Shown: piece after piece, positions 62,661 to 64,000 of the stretch
Layout of the letters: every line of letters starts with the position of its first letter
How positions within the stretch are numbered: position 1 is the first letter of the stretch
Source: Saprolegnia diclina VS20
Lineage: Eukaryota; Oomycota; Saprolegniomycetes; Saprolegniales; Saprolegniaceae
Length of the DNA stretch: 64,000 bases
Reading direction: 5' to 3'
Assembly (NCBI RefSeq): GCF_000281045.1
Contig: NW_008246069.1
Location: forward strand, 337,955 to 401,954
Position numbers and translations under genes: made by a program
The notes under the pieces: model-generated
Told to the model about the DNA's origin: nothing
What the model saw: only the letters and a program-made list of their open reading frames with translations
The model's database searches: none

Positions 62661-64000
62661 TTAGCCCAAGTGCACCTTGTCGTTTCGATCGACGTGGTCA
62701 AAGGTAGTGCGCTTGCCGCGGGGGAATTCGCCGTTGAGCGTCTCCGTTGTCTAGGGCAATATTGTCATCAATCCATTGTTTTGTCGCTACAGCACCTTGT
62801 CGATGTGGTAGTGGTCGAGCTTGACGCGCGACTCGTACGTCTTGGAGCCTTCGTCGCTGAGCGTGCTGCTCATCATCTTGTTGAAGTAGCCGTACGGCGT
62901 GCTCTCAAACGTCCCGCTCGCATAGAGTTTTGTGTCGAGGTTGTCGGCGCGACCTAAGCTCTGTGTCTTGTGCTTGGCGCCCTCCAGTGCGTCGCTCCCA
63001 TCGTGTCGACCTTCGTTCGCAATGGCTTCCTACGCAGCGCTTTTCATTCGGCGCCAGCAACAGAGAAGAAGGGACCTCTTCGTCGCGGTTCCGGATGACG
63101 CGGAGGCTCGGGTCGTCGATCTTGGCCACGTGCTTGACGTACGTGTGGTCGTGCAGCGGGTCGTAGTCGCTCTCGATGATAATGTCGCGGAAGAGACAGC
63201 CTTTCTTGTTGGCCGCGTCCAAGAAGCGCTGGTACGCCTCTTGCTTGTGCTGGTTGAGCGCCTTGGGGTCCTGCATTTGCAAGGTACGACGACGTCGTAT
63301 CGAGAGGGTTGCTATACCATGGCGCGGACTTTGTCGTTGATGGGGACGTTGAGTTTGTTATACACTTTCTCCGTCCACTCGTCGTAGAGACGCAGCTTCT
63401 GCCGCTTCTCCGACTCTTCCTTGAGCACGAGGCGCTCTTCGAGCTCGGACGCGAGGGCCTTGCCTTCCTACAAGGAGAGAATCGTGGGCGCTGCGGAGCT
63501 TAGTAGGATCCCAGTACGTCAATCTCGCTGCGCAGACGTAGATACTTGGCTTCGCGCCGGTTGCGGTCCTTGGCCAAGTTGTCTGCGATTGTGAGCAGCA
63601 GCTTGCGCTGGAGCTCTTCCTGTTCTCTTTGGTACATCTCGTGCTTCATGTGCAGCCGCTTCTACAACCAGAACGAGGTTTGGGATAGCGATGAGATCGG
63701 ACTACGTACTTGGCGCGTCGCAGTCGAGACGTCGGACGTGCTGGTCGAGCCAAGACCACTCGCCTGAACAGCAGGCGGCATGACCACCAGTGAAGCGCAA
63801 CGTTAGTCGGGATCGTACCGACTTGGTCTTCTCAGGGCGCGACGAAGGACTAGAATGTTACTAGTGTTGCGACTAAAGCGACTCGACTGAAATACTACCT
63901 CCGACTGTTCTTGAGCGCATCTTGCTGGAGGTCTTCGAAGAACTCTTTGTGGTAGACGCGAATGCTCATGCTGCCCTCGATATCACGCTGACCCAAGAAT
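62661..64000 (-). CDS. Coiled-coil protein, unknown function, 5' end beyond the window (332 aa visible)
   Basis: Model: eight exons within the window, 64000-63899 (partial), 63849-63819, 63763-63710, 63661-63518, 63467-63318, 63270-63076, 63029-62796 and 62750-62661; every phase agrees. The visible N-terminal part includes RVYHKEFFEDLQQDALKNS, then a Ser/Thr linker and a heptad coiled coil (RLHMKHEMYQREQEELQRK, EERLVLKEESEKRQKLRLYD). A conserved-looking globular tail follows (DIIIESDYDPLHDHTYVKH, IDDPSLRVIRNRDEE, TFESTPYGYFNKMM). I do not recognise the family. The KxLMLYDEW-like coiled coil plus a DPLxxHTY tail recalls small flagellar inner proteins, but that is a guess. An ATG at 63781 would give a false start inside an intron. 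Confidence 0.8.

Noticed and set aside
63710..63781. A start at the ATG 63781 for the end-of-window coiled-coil gene
   Set aside because: That ATG lies inside a good intron with a CTAAC branch site; upstream exons join in phase and extend beyond the window.

Overview
This is a eukaryotic nuclear window, most likely from an oomycete (water mould), probably of the Saprolegnia/Achlya/Aphanomyces type. The evidence is a GPCR-PIP-kinase fusion, a family known mainly from oomycetes and a few other protists; flagellar genes (an axonemal dynein intermediate chain and PACRG) in an organism that also has ATG5, MCM7 and anoctamins; dense packing; many very short introns (about 42-65 nt, usually GTAC/GTAT...TAG or CAG); and GC-rich third codon positions. 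I see no prokaryotic operons, CRISPR array, rRNA or tRNA. I built the exon joins by hand from GT...AG sites, reading-frame phase and recognisable family motifs. They are models, not transcripts.

Layout. 0-5 kb: the 3' end of an unknown gene, then a 1302-aa coiled-coil protein on the minus strand. 5-10 kb: an S41-like peptidase gene lying between two inverted 55-bp repeats, then repeat-rich DNA with a trefoil-like gene fragment. 10-16 kb: an anoctamin (TMEM16) gene convergent with the GPCR-PIPK gene. 16.5-18.7 kb: two divergent paralogous type I membrane proteins of unknown function. 18.9-23 kb: a 1295-aa protein built from degenerate nucleoside-diphosphate-kinase-like modules. 23.4-28.5 kb: enolase with a mitochondrial-type leader, dynein intermediate chain WDR63/DNAI3 and the N-acetyltransferase NAA30. 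28.7-31.4 kb: MCM7. 31.8-32.5 kb: a small non-coding element with terminal inverted repeats and an internal hairpin. 32.6-35.4 kb: a tandem-RGS plus DENN protein. 36-41.5 kb: PACRG, ATG5, an amino-acid transporter and a UBE2K-type E2. 42.6-45.5 kb: mitochondrial HSP60 and an LRR-like protein. 45.5-47.1 kb: mostly empty. 47.2-51.8 kb: an MLRQ/NDUFA4-like subunit, a Vma22/CCDC115-like V-ATPase assembly factor and a second anoctamin. 53-58 kb: an acidic protein, an FHA-RING E3 ligase and SMPD4. 58-64 kb: a DDT-WHIM-PHD-like-bromodomain chromatin protein, then the 3' part of a coiled-coil gene that runs off the window.

Most genes are housekeeping or zoospore (flagellar) genes and are not functionally linked to each other. 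Two non-coding signals recur. A perfect palindromic octamer, ATCCGGAT, sits just upstream of many of the genes. A TTGATAC direct repeat sits in the 3' junctions of convergent gene pairs. These two signals, the pseudo-NDPK protein, the RGS-RGS-DENN fusion and the divergent membrane-protein pair are the least explained content.
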